Source of the DNA: Klenkia sesuvii
GTDB taxonomy: Bacteria; Actinomycetota; Actinomycetes; Mycobacteriales; Geodermatophilaceae
NCBI RefSeq assembly: GCF_037083825.1
Contig: NZ_JBAPLU010000022.1
Span: forward strand, 13,193-77,192
Direction of reading: 5' to 3'
Length of the DNA stretch: 64,000 nt
The translations under genes and the position numbers were made by a program. How positions within the stretch are numbered: position 1 is the first letter of the stretch; each line of letters opens with the position of its first letter. Of this stretch, positions 7,665-16,255 are shown one piece after another. The notes under the pieces were generated by a model. The model was not told the DNA's origin and ran no database searches. It worked only from the letters and a program-made list of their open reading frames with translations.

Positions 7665-8720
7665 TCAGTCGGGCGAGGAGGAGAGGTCGAACGCAGGGCC
7701 GCCCGTGGCGTCACGGGCGGTGTCGGCAGCCGCGAGGGACCCTGCGGTGCCGAGGACGGGGGCCGCGGCCGCGAGGTCGCCGGCGGACTGGTCGTGCTGG
7801 GGCGCGCCGCCCGCGGTCCCGCCGGTGGGCAGGGCGCCGGGGACGGCGGGGGTGGTGGGCGCCGGCCCGTCCGACGGCACCGGGGGCGTCTGCGGCGCCT
7901 CCGCACCTGCCCGGACGACGGCCATCGTCGCGGAGCCGGGGGCGGTCGAGGCGTCCGCGGCGCGAAGGAGCACGTCCGGCACGGTGCCGACGAGCGGGGC
8001 CACCGCCACCGGCACCCCGGGTGCGGGGAGCGACGGGTGCACCACCAGGCCGAGCGCGGGCCGCAGCGGACCCACCACCGGCCCGGTCACCGGCGACAGC
8101 GCGTCGACGACCGGGGCCAGGACACCGACCACGGGGGCCACGGCGTCGACGACGGGGGACAGGGCACCGACCACGGGGGCCAGGGCATCGACGGCGGGCG
8201 CGAGTGCCTCGGCGACCGGGGCCACCGCCCCGACGACCGGTGCGAGGCCCTCGGCGACCGGGGAGACGGCGTCCTGCACGGGCTGGACGGTGGCCAGCAC
8301 CACGGGGACGGCGGCCTGGACCACCGGGGCGACGACCGGGGCGATGACCGGCGCGACGACGTCCGCGGGCGGCGCGGCCACCTGGCCCACCACCGGGGCG
8401 GCCGTGCCGGCGACCGGCTGCACCACCGGGGGGACGGCGACGGTCACCGGCTGCACCACCGGGGCGACCGCGGCGGCCACCGGCTGCACCACGTCAGCCG
8501 CGGCCGTGGTCACCGGGGTGACCACCTGGTCCACGACGGGGGCGCCGACCACGGCGGTGACCGGAGCGGTGACGGCGGACAGCAGGTCGGGCGCGGGGGT
8601 CGGTTCGTCGGCCTGGGCGGCGGCCTGGCCGGTCAGCCACACCCCGGCGCCGAGGCCCGCCACGGTGACGGCGCGGCCGGCCCAGCGGCGCAGGCGGACA
8701 CGGCGGCCTGCTGCGGCCAT
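7665..8720 (-). CDS. Secreted Val/Ala/Pro-rich repeat protein, paralogue of 2085-3287
   Basis: 351 residues from the ATG at 8720, chosen for GGAGG eight bases upstream. The n-region is Arg-rich and the hydrophobic segment ends GQAAAQADEP, giving a signal peptide of about 40 residues. The body repeats VAPVV, VQPVAAAVAPVV and LAPVVGALSPVV units; the C-terminal third is Ala/Pro/Thr-rich with no sorting motif. It lies directly upstream of the chaplin-like gene on the same strand (99-bp gap), so the two may be coexpressed. I infer a structural envelope protein; no domain is recognised. Confidence 0.72.
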   Translation of the reverse strand: MAAAGRRVRLRRWAGRAVTVAGLGAGVWLTGQAAAQADEPTPAPDLLSAVTAPVTAVVGAPVVDQVVTPVTTAAADVVQPVAAAVAPVVQPVTVAVPPVVQPVAGTAAPVVGQVAAPPADVVAPVIAPVVAPVVQAAVPVVLATVQPVQDAVSPVAEGLAPVVGAVAPVAEALAPAVDALAPVVGALSPVVDAVAPVVGVLAPVVDALSPVTGPVVGPLRPALGLVVHPSLPAPGVPVAVAPLVGTVPDVLLRAADASTAPGSATMAVVRAGAEAPQTPPVPSDGPAPTTPAVPGALPTGGTAGGAPQHDQSAGDLAAAAPVLGTAGSLAAADTARDATGGPAFDLSSSPD

Positions 8721-9043
8721 GGCGTCCACCTCCACCCTGAGTGACGAAACATTGACTCTCAGTACAACGACACCGGGCGGTTCTGGCCAGCGCTCCGGCG
8801 TCGCCCGATGGGGTGAACCGAACGGTCACGTTCCGTCAGGGGGGCGGGGTGATGCACGTCCCGCTCGTCCGTGGGCGCGCCGCCGCCGTCCGCGTCGCGT
8901 GGCCGACCCGGACGGCGGACGGCGTTCACACCATCGGGGGCAGCTCTGGGCGAGAACCCGAGGTCTCGCTACGTTCGGTCACCGCAGGAGCAGCCAGCAC
9001 CCCGCCCGGGGGTCCGCAGCGGCACGAGCCAGTACGGAGCGTC
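8721..9043. other. Divergent intergenic region
   Basis: About 320 bp between the surface-protein gene (minus) and the arginine decarboxylase gene (plus). Relatively AT-rich tracts at 8737-8765 probably hold the minus-strand promoter. A short hairpin (CGAGA/TCTCG, 8951-8970) lies in the leader of the plus gene. I see no convincing gene or known riboswitch. Confidence 0.4.
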
Positions 9044-9544
9044 ATGAACCAGCGGCAGTCCCCGACCATCCCGGTGGTCACCGGCACCGGTTCCGGCAGC
9101 ACGGAGCTCTCGGCGTTCGACGCCGCCCTGCGCGACGCGGGCGTGGCGAACTTCAACCTCGTCCGGCTCTCGTCGGTGGTCCCGCCGCACACCGCCGTCG
9201 ACACGACGGGCGCCACGCCGGTCCCGGCCGGGGCGTGGGGCGACCGGCTCTACTGCGTCTACGCCGAGCAGCGGGCCTCCGTGCCGGGCGAGCAGGCGTG
9301 GGCCGGCGTCGGCTGGGTGCAGCGCGTCGACGGCGCGGGCGGTCTGTTCGTCGAGCACGAGGGCGACTCCGAGGAGATCGTCACCAAGCTCATCGACCTG
9401 AGCCTGGCCGACCTCGTCGCCGGCCGGCCCGAGGAGTTCGGTCCCGCGCAGCAGGTGCGCACCGGCGTGACCTGCACCGAGGAGCCGGTCTGCGCGCTGG
9501 TCGTCGCGGCCTACGAGACCGCCGGCTGGGGGTTCGCCCGATGA
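9044..9544 (+). CDS. Pyruvoyl-dependent arginine decarboxylase (PvlArgDC)
   Basis: 166 residues from the ATG at 9044 (GGAG six bases upstream). The frame is open further upstream but that part is not conserved-looking. The family makes a pyruvoyl cofactor by self-cleavage between two serines. Here this is the SS in NLVRLSSVVPPH, with the typical downstream pattern GDRLYCVYAE and a C-terminal EEPVCALVVAAYE. It converts arginine to agmatine and CO2. The next gene overlaps by four bases, indicating coupled translation with an acetyltransferase-like protein, so agmatine may be further acylated rather than hydrolysed (inference). Confidence 0.82.
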   Translation: MNQRQSPTIPVVTGTGSGSTELSAFDAALRDAGVANFNLVRLSSVVPPHTAVDTTGATPVPAGAWGDRLYCVYAEQRASVPGEQAWAGVGWVQRVDGAGGLFVEHEGDSEEIVTKLIDLSLADLVAGRPEEFGPAQQVRTGVTCTEEPVCALVVAAYETAGWGFAR

Positions 9545-10110
9545 GGGTCGAGCGGCTGCAGACGGTCCCCGCCGAGCTGGTCGACGGCTTCTACGCCCTC
9601 TACGCCGACGCCTTCGAGCCGCTGCGCGTGCTCGCCGCCGCGCGGCACGTGCTCTCGCCCGTGGAGTTCGCCGAGGAGATGGCCGACGAGCGCATCGACA
9701 AGTACGTCGCCTTCGACGACGACGGGACGGCGGTCGGGCTCACCACGTTCACCGGCGACCTCTCGTCGGTGCCGTGGATCGAGCCCGCCTACTTCGCCGC
9801 CCGGCACCCCGAGCACGCGGCGCGCGACGCGATCTTCTACCTGGGCTTCACGCTGACCGACCCGCGGGCGCAGCGGGGGCGGGTCTTCCGCGCCACGCTG
9901 CAGCCGATCATCGACCGCATGGTGGCCGCCCGCGGTGTCGTCGCCTTCGACATCTGCGCGCACAACGACACGGTGCGCCACCTCAGCCGGGGCATCGAGC
10001 GGTCGATGAGCGCGGCCTGCGAGATCAGCATGCAGCCCCAGGACGTGCAGACCTACTACTCCGTCGAGTGCCACGGCCCCAAGGCCACCACCCCCGCCGT
10101 CGCGGCCTGA
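9541..10110 (+). CDS. GNAT-like N-acyltransferase coupled to arginine decarboxylase
   Basis: 189 residues, starting at the ATG inside the ATGA overlap with the decarboxylase gene. The layout fits a GNAT-type fold: beta strands around VAFDDDGTAVGLTTFTG, a long central helix (FRATLQPIIDRMVAARG) and a C-terminal CAHNDTVRHLSRGIE segment. The usual Q/RxxGxG/A acetyl-CoA loop is not obvious, so the fold assignment is tentative. The context suggests a small-molecule acyltransferase acting on agmatine or a derivative. Confidence 0.5.
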   Translation: MRVERLQTVPAELVDGFYALYADAFEPLRVLAAARHVLSPVEFAEEMADERIDKYVAFDDDGTAVGLTTFTGDLSSVPWIEPAYFAARHPEHAARDAIFYLGFTLTDPRAQRGRVFRATLQPIIDRMVAARGVVAFDICAHNDTVRHLSRGIERSMSAACEISMQPQDVQTYYSVECHGPKATTPAVAA

Positions 10111-10136
10111 CCCCGCGGCCCCCGGCCACGCGTCTC

Positions 10137-10184
10137 GGCCTGGTCGCTGCGCACTCCCCGGCAGGAGTGCGCAGCCACCACGCC
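10137..10184. repeat. REP-like palindrome, copy C
   Basis: Arms 10137-10157 and 10164-10184 match 19 of 21 with a 6-base loop, the longest stem of the three copies. It lies between convergent genes (acyltransferase plus, cyclopropane synthase minus), a position suited to a bidirectional terminator. Confidence 0.75.
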
Positions 10185-10223
10185 CGGACGGCGAGGCGGC
10201 GAGACGGGGAGACGGCGAGGGGA

Positions 10224-11507
10224 CTACGCGGGGAAGGGGTTGCGGGCCAGGCCGAGCTGGCTGACGCCGAGGTAGCCCGAGCGGAACCCGGCCTCGCAGT
10301 AGGCCAGGTAGAACTCCCACACCGCCCGGAAGGTGCCGTCGAAGTCCCCGGACAGCGAGGGCCAGGCGTCCAGGAACCGCTCGCGCCACAACCGCAGCGT
10401 GTGCGCGTAGTGCGGGCCCAGGTCGCGCCGCTCGACCACCGACAGGGCGGTGTGCCCGGCCAGGTTGTCCTCGATGGAGCGGATCGAGGGGATGATGCCG
10501 CCCGGGAACACGTACTTGTGGATCCAGGTGTAGCTGCGCCGGGTGGCCATCATGCGGTCGTGCGGCATGGTGATCGACTGCAGGCCGACCCGTCCGCCCG
10601 GCGCCAGCAAGGTGTCCAGCGACGTGAAGTAGGTGGCCCAGAACTTCTCGCCGACCGCCTCGATCATCTCCACCGAGACCACGGCGTCGTACTGGCCGCG
10701 GGCGTCGCGGTAGTCGCAGAGCTGGACGTCGACCAGGTGGTCGACACCCGCCTCGGCCGCCCGCACCCGCGCCAGGGCCTGCTGCTCCGACGACAGCGTC
10801 AGGGTGGTCACCCGCGCCCCGCGCTGCGCCGCCCGGATCGCCAGCGCGCCCCAGCCGGAGCCGATCTCCAGCACGTGCATGCCCTCGCGCACCCGCGCGA
10901 GGTCGAGCACGCCGTCGACCTTGCGCAGCTGGGCGTCCTCGAGGGAGTCACCCGGTTCGAACCAGGCCGAGGAGTAGCTCATCGTCTCGTCGAGGAAGGC
11001 CTCGAACAGCTGGTTGGACAGGTCGTAGTGCCGGCTGATGTTGTGCCGGCTGTTCTCCTTGGTGTTCTCCTCGCCGACCGGCTGGGTGCGCTCGACGACG
11101 TGCCGCAGGCGCTGCAGCAGCGGGTGCACCAGGCGCGACATCTGCGCGGCGAACACCGTGAGCAGCTCGGCCAGGTCGGTGCCCGGCCCCGTCGTCCAGT
11201 CGCCGGTCATGTAGGCCTCGCCGAAGCCGATCTTGGCGTCGGCGCCCAGCCGGTGGAACACGTTGGCCGGCCGGACCAGCTGCATGACCGGGGCGTCGGC
11301 ACCGCCGGCGCCGATGACCGTGCCGTCGGGGTAGGTCACCCGGACGGCGAGGCCGGCCACCGCGCGGCGGAACAGGCCCTCGGCGATGCGCGCCCGGAAC
11401 GGGTCGTGCGGGGGCGTGGCCAGACCGGGCCAGTGCGCCTCGTCGGGGCGCGGCACGGGGAAGCGGGCGTCCTCCGACCGGCTGGGGTTGTGGTGCACCG
11501 TGGTCAT
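10224..11507 (-). CDS. Cyclopropane-fatty-acyl-phospholipid synthase family methyltransferase
   Basis: 427 residues. The SAM-binding motif VLEIGSGWGALA is near residue 211 and is preceded by the family block RHNISRHYDLSNQLFEAFLDETMSYSSAWF. The C-terminal block includes YTWIHKYVFPGG and HYAHTLRLWRERF. It methylates unsaturated acyl chains of membrane phospholipids, giving cyclopropane or branched products. Its start overlaps the DUF1365 stop by four bases, making it third in an operon with an FAD oxidoreductase and DUF1365. That gene set is seen in many bacteria and is linked with modified fatty acids and oxidative-stress responses, so the product may be more than a simple cyclopropane acid. 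Confidence 0.88.
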   Translation of the reverse strand: MTTVHHNPSRSEDARFPVPRPDEAHWPGLATPPHDPFRARIAEGLFRRAVAGLAVRVTYPDGTVIGAGGADAPVMQLVRPANVFHRLGADAKIGFGEAYMTGDWTTGPGTDLAELLTVFAAQMSRLVHPLLQRLRHVVERTQPVGEENTKENSRHNISRHYDLSNQLFEAFLDETMSYSSAWFEPGDSLEDAQLRKVDGVLDLARVREGMHVLEIGSGWGALAIRAAQRGARVTTLTLSSEQQALARVRAAEAGVDHLVDVQLCDYRDARGQYDAVVSVEMIEAVGEKFWATYFTSLDTLLAPGGRVGLQSITMPHDRMMATRRSYTWIHKYVFPGGIIPSIRSIEDNLAGHTALSVVERRDLGPHYAHTLRLWRERFLDAWPSLSGDFDGTFRAVWEFYLAYCEAGFRSGYLGVSQLGLARNPFPA

Positions 11508-12310
11508 GACCTGCCCTCGATCGTGTCCGTGAACTGCTGCCGGGGAGCGTTCGCAACGACCCCGGCTGGTGGATCGTGCGGTGTGCGGGGCACCACCGGC
11601 AACCTGCGTGCCCACAACCGGATGCCCTGCCACCGGATGAGGGCGGCCACCCACAGGCTCATCAGCGGCCAGCGCGAGATCGTACGGACGACGGCCCCCG
11701 TGGTCGCCGGGCGCGCCCGGCCGCGGAGGGTGGCCACGAACGGGGTGCGCCCGTCGACCTGCAGGGCCATCGTCACGTGCAGCTGCGCACCGGGTGCGGA
11801 GAACCGCATGAGGTACCGGCCGTCGACGGTGTTGAACGGCGAGACGTAGAAGTCCTTGACCGCCTCCGCCCGGCCGGCCTCGTCGGGGTGCAGCAGGTAG
11901 GCGTGCCGCTCGCCGTAGGTGTTGTGCACCTCGGCGACCAAGCAGGCCAACGAGCCGTCGGCCCGGTAGCACCAGTGCGTCGACAGCGGGTTGAACACGT
12001 GCGGCCCGCTGCGGGCGTTGGCCATCATCACGACCCGGGCGACGTCGTCCACGCCGTGCAGCGCGGCGAACCGCACGACGTTCTCCTTGATGGAGGACGT
12101 CGGGTCACCCAGGTGGTCGGCGGCGTCGAACCGGGCCGCCCACTGCAGCCCCCCCGGCAGCCGGGGCAGGTCGTCGAGGTCGACCAGCCACAGGTAGCCG
12201 CCGTACTCGAACGCGTTGTGCAGCGGGTGCGTGCGGCGGTGCCCGACCCGGACGTCGTAGAGCGCCGGCAGCGTCGTCGGCGTCCAGTCGACGACGTCCG
12301 CCGCGGTCAC
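11504..12310 (-). CDS. DUF1365 family protein
   Basis: 268 residues. The start is the GTG overlapping the upstream TGA (GTGA). Family hallmarks are an N-terminal YDVRVGHRRTHPLHNAF segment, NPLSTHWCYRADGSLACLVAEVHNTYGE and the C-terminal region ending in a hydrophobic stretch. The biochemical function is not established. It almost always accompanies a flavin amine-oxidase-like protein and a cyclopropane synthase, as here, which points to lipid modification. Confidence 0.85.
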   Translation of the reverse strand: MTAADVVDWTPTTLPALYDVRVGHRRTHPLHNAFEYGGYLWLVDLDDLPRLPGGLQWAARFDAADHLGDPTSSIKENVVRFAALHGVDDVARVVMMANARSGPHVFNPLSTHWCYRADGSLACLVAEVHNTYGERHAYLLHPDEAGRAEAVKDFYVSPFNTVDGRYLMRFSAPGAQLHVTMALQVDGRTPFVATLRGRARPATTGAVVRTISRWPLMSLWVAALIRWQGIRLWARRLPVVPRTPHDPPAGVVANAPRQQFTDTIEGRS

Positions 12311-13611
12311 CACCCGCTGCCGAGGGACTCGGCCGCGCGGACGCCGGAGGCGCAGCCGTCCTCGTGGAACCCCCAGCCGTGGTAGGCCCCGGCGAAGGCC
12401 GTGCGCCCGGTGTTGAGGGCCGGCAGCCGGCGCTGGGCGGCGACCGAGGCCGGGGTGTACTCCGGGTGGTCGTAGACCATCCGGCGCAGCACGGTCGCCG
12501 GCTCGATGCGGTCGGTGGCGTTGAGCGACACCAGGTAGTCGACCGGCTCGTCGACCGCGTGCAGCTTGTTCATCCAGTACGTCACCTGGACGGCGGAGGT
12601 GTCGGTCGAGCAACCGGGCATGCGGTAGTTCCAGGACGCCCTGGCCTGGGCGGCCGTCGGCATGATCGAGGCGTCGGTGTGCAGCAGCGTCTCGTTGCGC
12701 GAGTACGTGAAGGCACCCAGGACGGCGCGCTCGTCGTCGGTCGGGTCGGCCAGCAGCGCCAGCGCCTGGTCGGGGTGGGTGGCCACCACGACGACGTCCG
12801 CGGCGTGCCGCTCGCCGTCGACGTCGACCAGCTCGACGCCGTCGACGTGCCGGGTCAGCGACCGGATGCCGGTCGCGGTCTGCACCGCCGACAGCCCCTT
12901 GGCCGCCTTCTCGACGTAGGCGCGGGAGCCGCCGGTGACGGTGCGCCACTGGGGGGAACCGGTGACCGAGAGCATCCCGTGGTTGGCCAGGAACCGGAAC
13001 AGGTAGAGCGCCGGGTACTGCAACGACGTGCCGGTGCCCGAGGACCACACGCACGACACGACCGGCACCATGAAGTGCCGGACGAAGTACTCCGAGTACC
13101 CGCCCAGGGTCAGGAACGCCCCGAGGGTCAGCCCGTCGAACTCGGTGCTGCCGCCGCCCCGCTGGTCGCCCCCGGCGAGGTCCACCAGCCGCTGGGCCTG
13201 GCGGTGGAACTTCTTCACCTCGACGAGCATCCGCAGGTAGGCCGGGTTGGCCAGCTGCTTGCGCTGGACGAAGACCCCGGGCAGCCCGCGGGCACCGGCG
13301 TACTCCAGCCCGCAGCCCTCGCAGACGATCGACATGCTCATCTCGGTCGGCTGGGTGGCCACCCCGAGCTCGGCGAAGAGCTTGAGCAGGTTCGGGTAGG
13401 TGCGCTCGTTGTGCACGATGAACCCGGTGTCGATCGGGATGACCCGGTGGTCCGGGGTCTCCACGTCGTGGGTGTGCGCGTGCCCGCCCAGCCGGCTGTC
13501 GGTCTCGAACAGGGTGACGTCGTGGGTGCGCTGCAGCAGGTGCGCGGCGGTCAGCCCGGAGACCCCGGATCCCACGACGGCGGCGGTCGGTCGGTTGCGC
13601 ACGGCGGACAT
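12307..13611 (-). CDS. FAD-dependent amine-oxidase-like oxidoreductase (lipid modification operon)
   Basis: 434 residues. Dinucleotide-binding GSGVSG is at residues 14-19 followed by the FETDSRLGGHAHT segment that contacts FAD ribose and phosphate. The C-terminal FAGAYHGWGFHEDG closes the FAD site. It is first in a tightly overlapping operon with DUF1365 and the cyclopropane synthase. In related clusters such flavoproteins desaturate or oxidise methylated acyl chains (known of the family; the exact reaction here is inferred). The 48 bp upstream contain GGTACCGCTGAGAAGG, faintly like half of the regulon motif described elsewhere, but I do not call it a site. Confidence 0.82.
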   Translation of the reverse strand: MSAVRNRPTAAVVGSGVSGLTAAHLLQRTHDVTLFETDSRLGGHAHTHDVETPDHRVIPIDTGFIVHNERTYPNLLKLFAELGVATQPTEMSMSIVCEGCGLEYAGARGLPGVFVQRKQLANPAYLRMLVEVKKFHRQAQRLVDLAGGDQRGGGSTEFDGLTLGAFLTLGGYSEYFVRHFMVPVVSCVWSSGTGTSLQYPALYLFRFLANHGMLSVTGSPQWRTVTGGSRAYVEKAAKGLSAVQTATGIRSLTRHVDGVELVDVDGERHAADVVVVATHPDQALALLADPTDDERAVLGAFTYSRNETLLHTDASIMPTAAQARASWNYRMPGCSTDTSAVQVTYWMNKLHAVDEPVDYLVSLNATDRIEPATVLRRMVYDHPEYTPASVAAQRRLPALNTGRTAFAGAYHGWGFHEDGCASGVRAAESLGSGW

Positions 13612-13659
13612 CTTCTTCTCCTCGGCAGTCGGGGCGCCCCCCGGTACCGCTGAGAAGGG

Positions 13660-14355
13660 TCAGAGCGGGACCGCGAGGCCCTCCGGGCTCGGCAGCTGGA
13701 GAGCGTTCGCCACGTCGGCCCGCATCGGTTCGAGGCCGGTGCCGGCGAGCACGACGTCCCGGGCGAAGGTGTGCCAGGTGTGCGCCCGGCGCAGCATCGA
13801 GTGACCGCCCGGGATCGTGAACCGGGCCACCCGCGCCCCGGCTCGCCGGGCGCGGACGGCGAAGTCGGCCGACAGCCGCGCCGGCACCCACCGGTCGCCC
13901 GAACCGTGCAGGACCGCCACCGTCTGCCCGCGCAGCTGCATGACCGGCTCCCCGGGCGGCGTCCACGGGGCCAGCGCGCACACCGCCGTCACCTGCGGGT
14001 CGCCGCCGGCCTTGAGCGCGGCCCGGCCGCCCATCGAGTGCCCCACGAGCACGACCGGGACGTCCTTGCCGAGCTCGGCGCGCAGCTGCTCGATCGACCA
14101 CTGCACGTCCTGGTAGGCGTCGGCGGCGTCGCCGTTCCACCCGGCCACCCGGTAGCGCACCAGCGCGGTCTCGACGCCCCGGCCGGCGAGGTCGTCCCGC
14201 ACGAACTTCTCGAAGGCCCGCATGCGGACCAGCGACAGCGCGCGGTCCTTGGGCGGGGCCTGGCTGGCGGCCGTGCCGCCGTGGCAGAACAGGGCGACAC
14301 CGCGGGTGTCGCCCTCGACGGGGTGGCGCTCGAGCTGGGGTTCGGTCACCTGCAC
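13660..14355 (-). CDS. Alpha/beta hydrolase (dienelactone-hydrolase/esterase type)
   Basis: 231 residues with a GTG start (a second GTG six bases downstream is possible). The nucleophile elbow is GHSMGG with Ser107; the later Asp is likely in GSGDRWVPARL and the His in IPGGHSML, completing the triad. The oxyanion-hole region is FCHGGTAAS. The substrate is unknown. It lies 48 bp upstream of the lipid-modification operon on the same strand and may be cotranscribed with it. Confidence 0.78.
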   Translation of the reverse strand: MQVTEPQLERHPVEGDTRGVALFCHGGTAASQAPPKDRALSLVRMRAFEKFVRDDLAGRGVETALVRYRVAGWNGDAADAYQDVQWSIEQLRAELGKDVPVVLVGHSMGGRAALKAGGDPQVTAVCALAPWTPPGEPVMQLRGQTVAVLHGSGDRWVPARLSADFAVRARRAGARVARFTIPGGHSMLRRAHTWHTFARDVVLAGTGLEPMRADVANALQLPSPEGLAVPL

Positions 14356-14453
14356 CGTTCGATGGTGGGCGCCGCGCGGTTCGCCCGCACCCCAAGGGGT
14401 GAACCAGCACCGGCTGGGCTCGGACGTGCGCGGGGCGTTGCCGATGGGGTGCC

Positions 14454-16220
14454 ATGACCTGGGGCACCGGCCGATGGCGCAGCGGTACGTCGCTGACCGC
14501 GGCGGAGTGGGAGGCCCGGCACCGCTGGATCGTGCTCGGCGCCCTCTGGCAGGCCGCCGTCCTCGCGCTGGCGACCGGCGCGCTGGGCCACGGCCGGGGC
14601 GCGGCCTCCCTGGTGCTGGTCGGCGTCGGGCTGCCCGCCGCCCTGGCGACCCGGGCGAGCTGGCCGGCCCGGCTGCGCACCGTGCTGGCCACGCTGTCGC
14701 TCACCGCGGGCGCCGCGGTGCTCGTGCCGGTCACCGGGCAGGGGGAGGCCTTCAGCTGGATGCTGCTGGCCATCGCCGTCTGCGCGCTCTACCAGGACTG
14801 GGCCATCGTGCCCACCGCCGTCCTCGTCGCCTTGGTCGACTTCGGCGTCGTGCTGTTCGGACCCGGGGACCTCGACCTCTACGACCTGCTGCCGGTCGCG
14901 GCGACCCTGCTGGTCTGCCTGGTGCACCACCGCACGTGGCAGCTGGCCGAGGACGGCGCCCGCACCGACCCCCTCACCGGGTTGGGCAACCGGCGGCGGC
15001 TGGCCGAGGCCACGGCCCGGGTGCTGGGCACCGGCACGCCGGTGAGCGTCCTCTTCGTCGACCTCGACGGGTTCAAGGCGGTCAACGACAGCCGCGGCCA
15101 CGTCGTGGGCGACGCCCTGCTGGTCGAGGTCGCCGCTCGGCTGCGGGCCGGGGTGCGCGCCGACGACCTGGTCGTGCGGGTGGGCGGCGACGAGTTCGCC
15201 GTCCTCGTGCCCGGTCCGGTCGAACGCGCCGTCGAGGTCGCCCGCCGGCTGCAGTCCGCGGTCCGCTACCCGGTGCAGCTGACCGGCCGCCCGGCGACGG
15301 TGACCGCGAGCGTCGGGGTCGCGAGCACCTCCTCGGCGGCCCGTCGCGACGCCGACCTGCTGCTGCGCAACGCCGACCTGGCGATGTACCAGGCGAAGGC
15401 GACCGGGCGGGACAAGGTGGTGACCTTCGTCCCGGGCATGGCCCAGGCGGCGTCCGACCGGGCCTCCCTCGCCGAGGACCTGACCGTCGCCCTGGCCGCC
15501 GGCGACCAGCTGCACGTGCACTACCAACCGGTCGTGACCCTGCCCGGCGGTGACGTGCACGGGTACGAGGCGCTGGTGCGGTGGCAGCACCCCACCCGCG
15601 GCCCCGTCGCACCCCTGCAGTTCGTGCCCATCGCCGAGCAGACCGGCACCGTGGTCGCGCTCGGCGCCTGGGTGCTGCGCCGGGCCACCCGGGACGCCGC
15701 GGCCGGGCTGGCCGGGCAGCCGGGGCCCAGCCGGGTGGCGGTCAACGTCTCCGCCGTCCAGCTGGCCGACGCCGGGTTCGTGCAGTCGGTGCGCGACGCG
15801 CTGGCCGACAGCGGGCTGCCGGCCCGCCGGTTGGTCCTGGAGGTGACCGAGAGCCTGCTCGCCGACGACCTGGACACCGCCTCCGCCCGGCTGCAGGAGC
15901 TGCGCGACCTCGGCGTGCGCATCGCCATCGACGACTTCGGCACCGGCTACTCCAGCCTCTCCTACCTGCGCCGCCTGCCGGTCGACGTCGTCAAGGTCGA
16001 CCGCAGCTTCGTGGCCGACCTCGCCCGCGGCGGCGCGGCCACCACGCTGGTGGCCTCCGTCGTCGAGCTGGCCCGCAGCCTCGCCCTCGACGTCGTCGCC
16101 GAGGGGGTGGAGACCCCCGAGCAGCTGGCCACCCTCGTCGAGCTGGGCTGCACCTACGCCCAGGGCTACCTGCTCGGCCGGCCCGCGCCGCTGCCGGCGG
16201 CCACCCCCGCGCGCAGCTGA
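14454..16220 (+). CDS. Membrane GGDEF-EAL cyclic-di-GMP enzyme
   Basis: 588 residues. Residues ~20-165 contain four or five hydrophobic segments (membrane sensor). The diguanylate cyclase domain follows with an intact GGDEF at 244-248 and an RxxD inhibitory site (RADD) just before it. The phosphodiesterase domain has an intact EAL at 372-374, plus NVSAVQL, EVTES, DDFGTGYSSL and KVDRSF metal and substrate motifs. Both activities therefore look competent, so it could make or degrade c-di-GMP. It is a stand-alone gene, divergent from the hydrolase. The target is unknown; surface structures encoded in the first 9 kb are a speculative possibility. Confidence 0.92.
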   Translation: MTWGTGRWRSGTSLTAAEWEARHRWIVLGALWQAAVLALATGALGHGRGAASLVLVGVGLPAALATRASWPARLRTVLATLSLTAGAAVLVPVTGQGEAFSWMLLAIAVCALYQDWAIVPTAVLVALVDFGVVLFGPGDLDLYDLLPVAATLLVCLVHHRTWQLAEDGARTDPLTGLGNRRRLAEATARVLGTGTPVSVLFVDLDGFKAVNDSRGHVVGDALLVEVAARLRAGVRADDLVVRVGGDEFAVLVPGPVERAVEVARRLQSAVRYPVQLTGRPATVTASVGVASTSSAARRDADLLLRNADLAMYQAKATGRDKVVTFVPGMAQAASDRASLAEDLTVALAAGDQLHVHYQPVVTLPGGDVHGYEALVRWQHPTRGPVAPLQFVPIAEQTGTVVALGAWVLRRATRDAAAGLAGQPGPSRVAVNVSAVQLADAGFVQSVRDALADSGLPARRLVLEVTESLLADDLDTASARLQELRDLGVRIAIDDFGTGYSSLSYLRRLPVDVVKVDRSFVADLARGGAATTLVASVVELARSLALDVVAEGVETPEQLATLVELGCTYAQGYLLGRPAPLPAATPARS

Positions 16221-16255
16221 CCCCCGCGGTTGCGGACCGGTCCTACATTCGGGGC

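Noticed and set aside
13641..13657. TACCGCTGAGAAGG as a seventh regulon site before the FAD oxidoreductase gene
   Set aside because: Only one half resembles the consensus and the genes have no link to the regulon; treated as chance.
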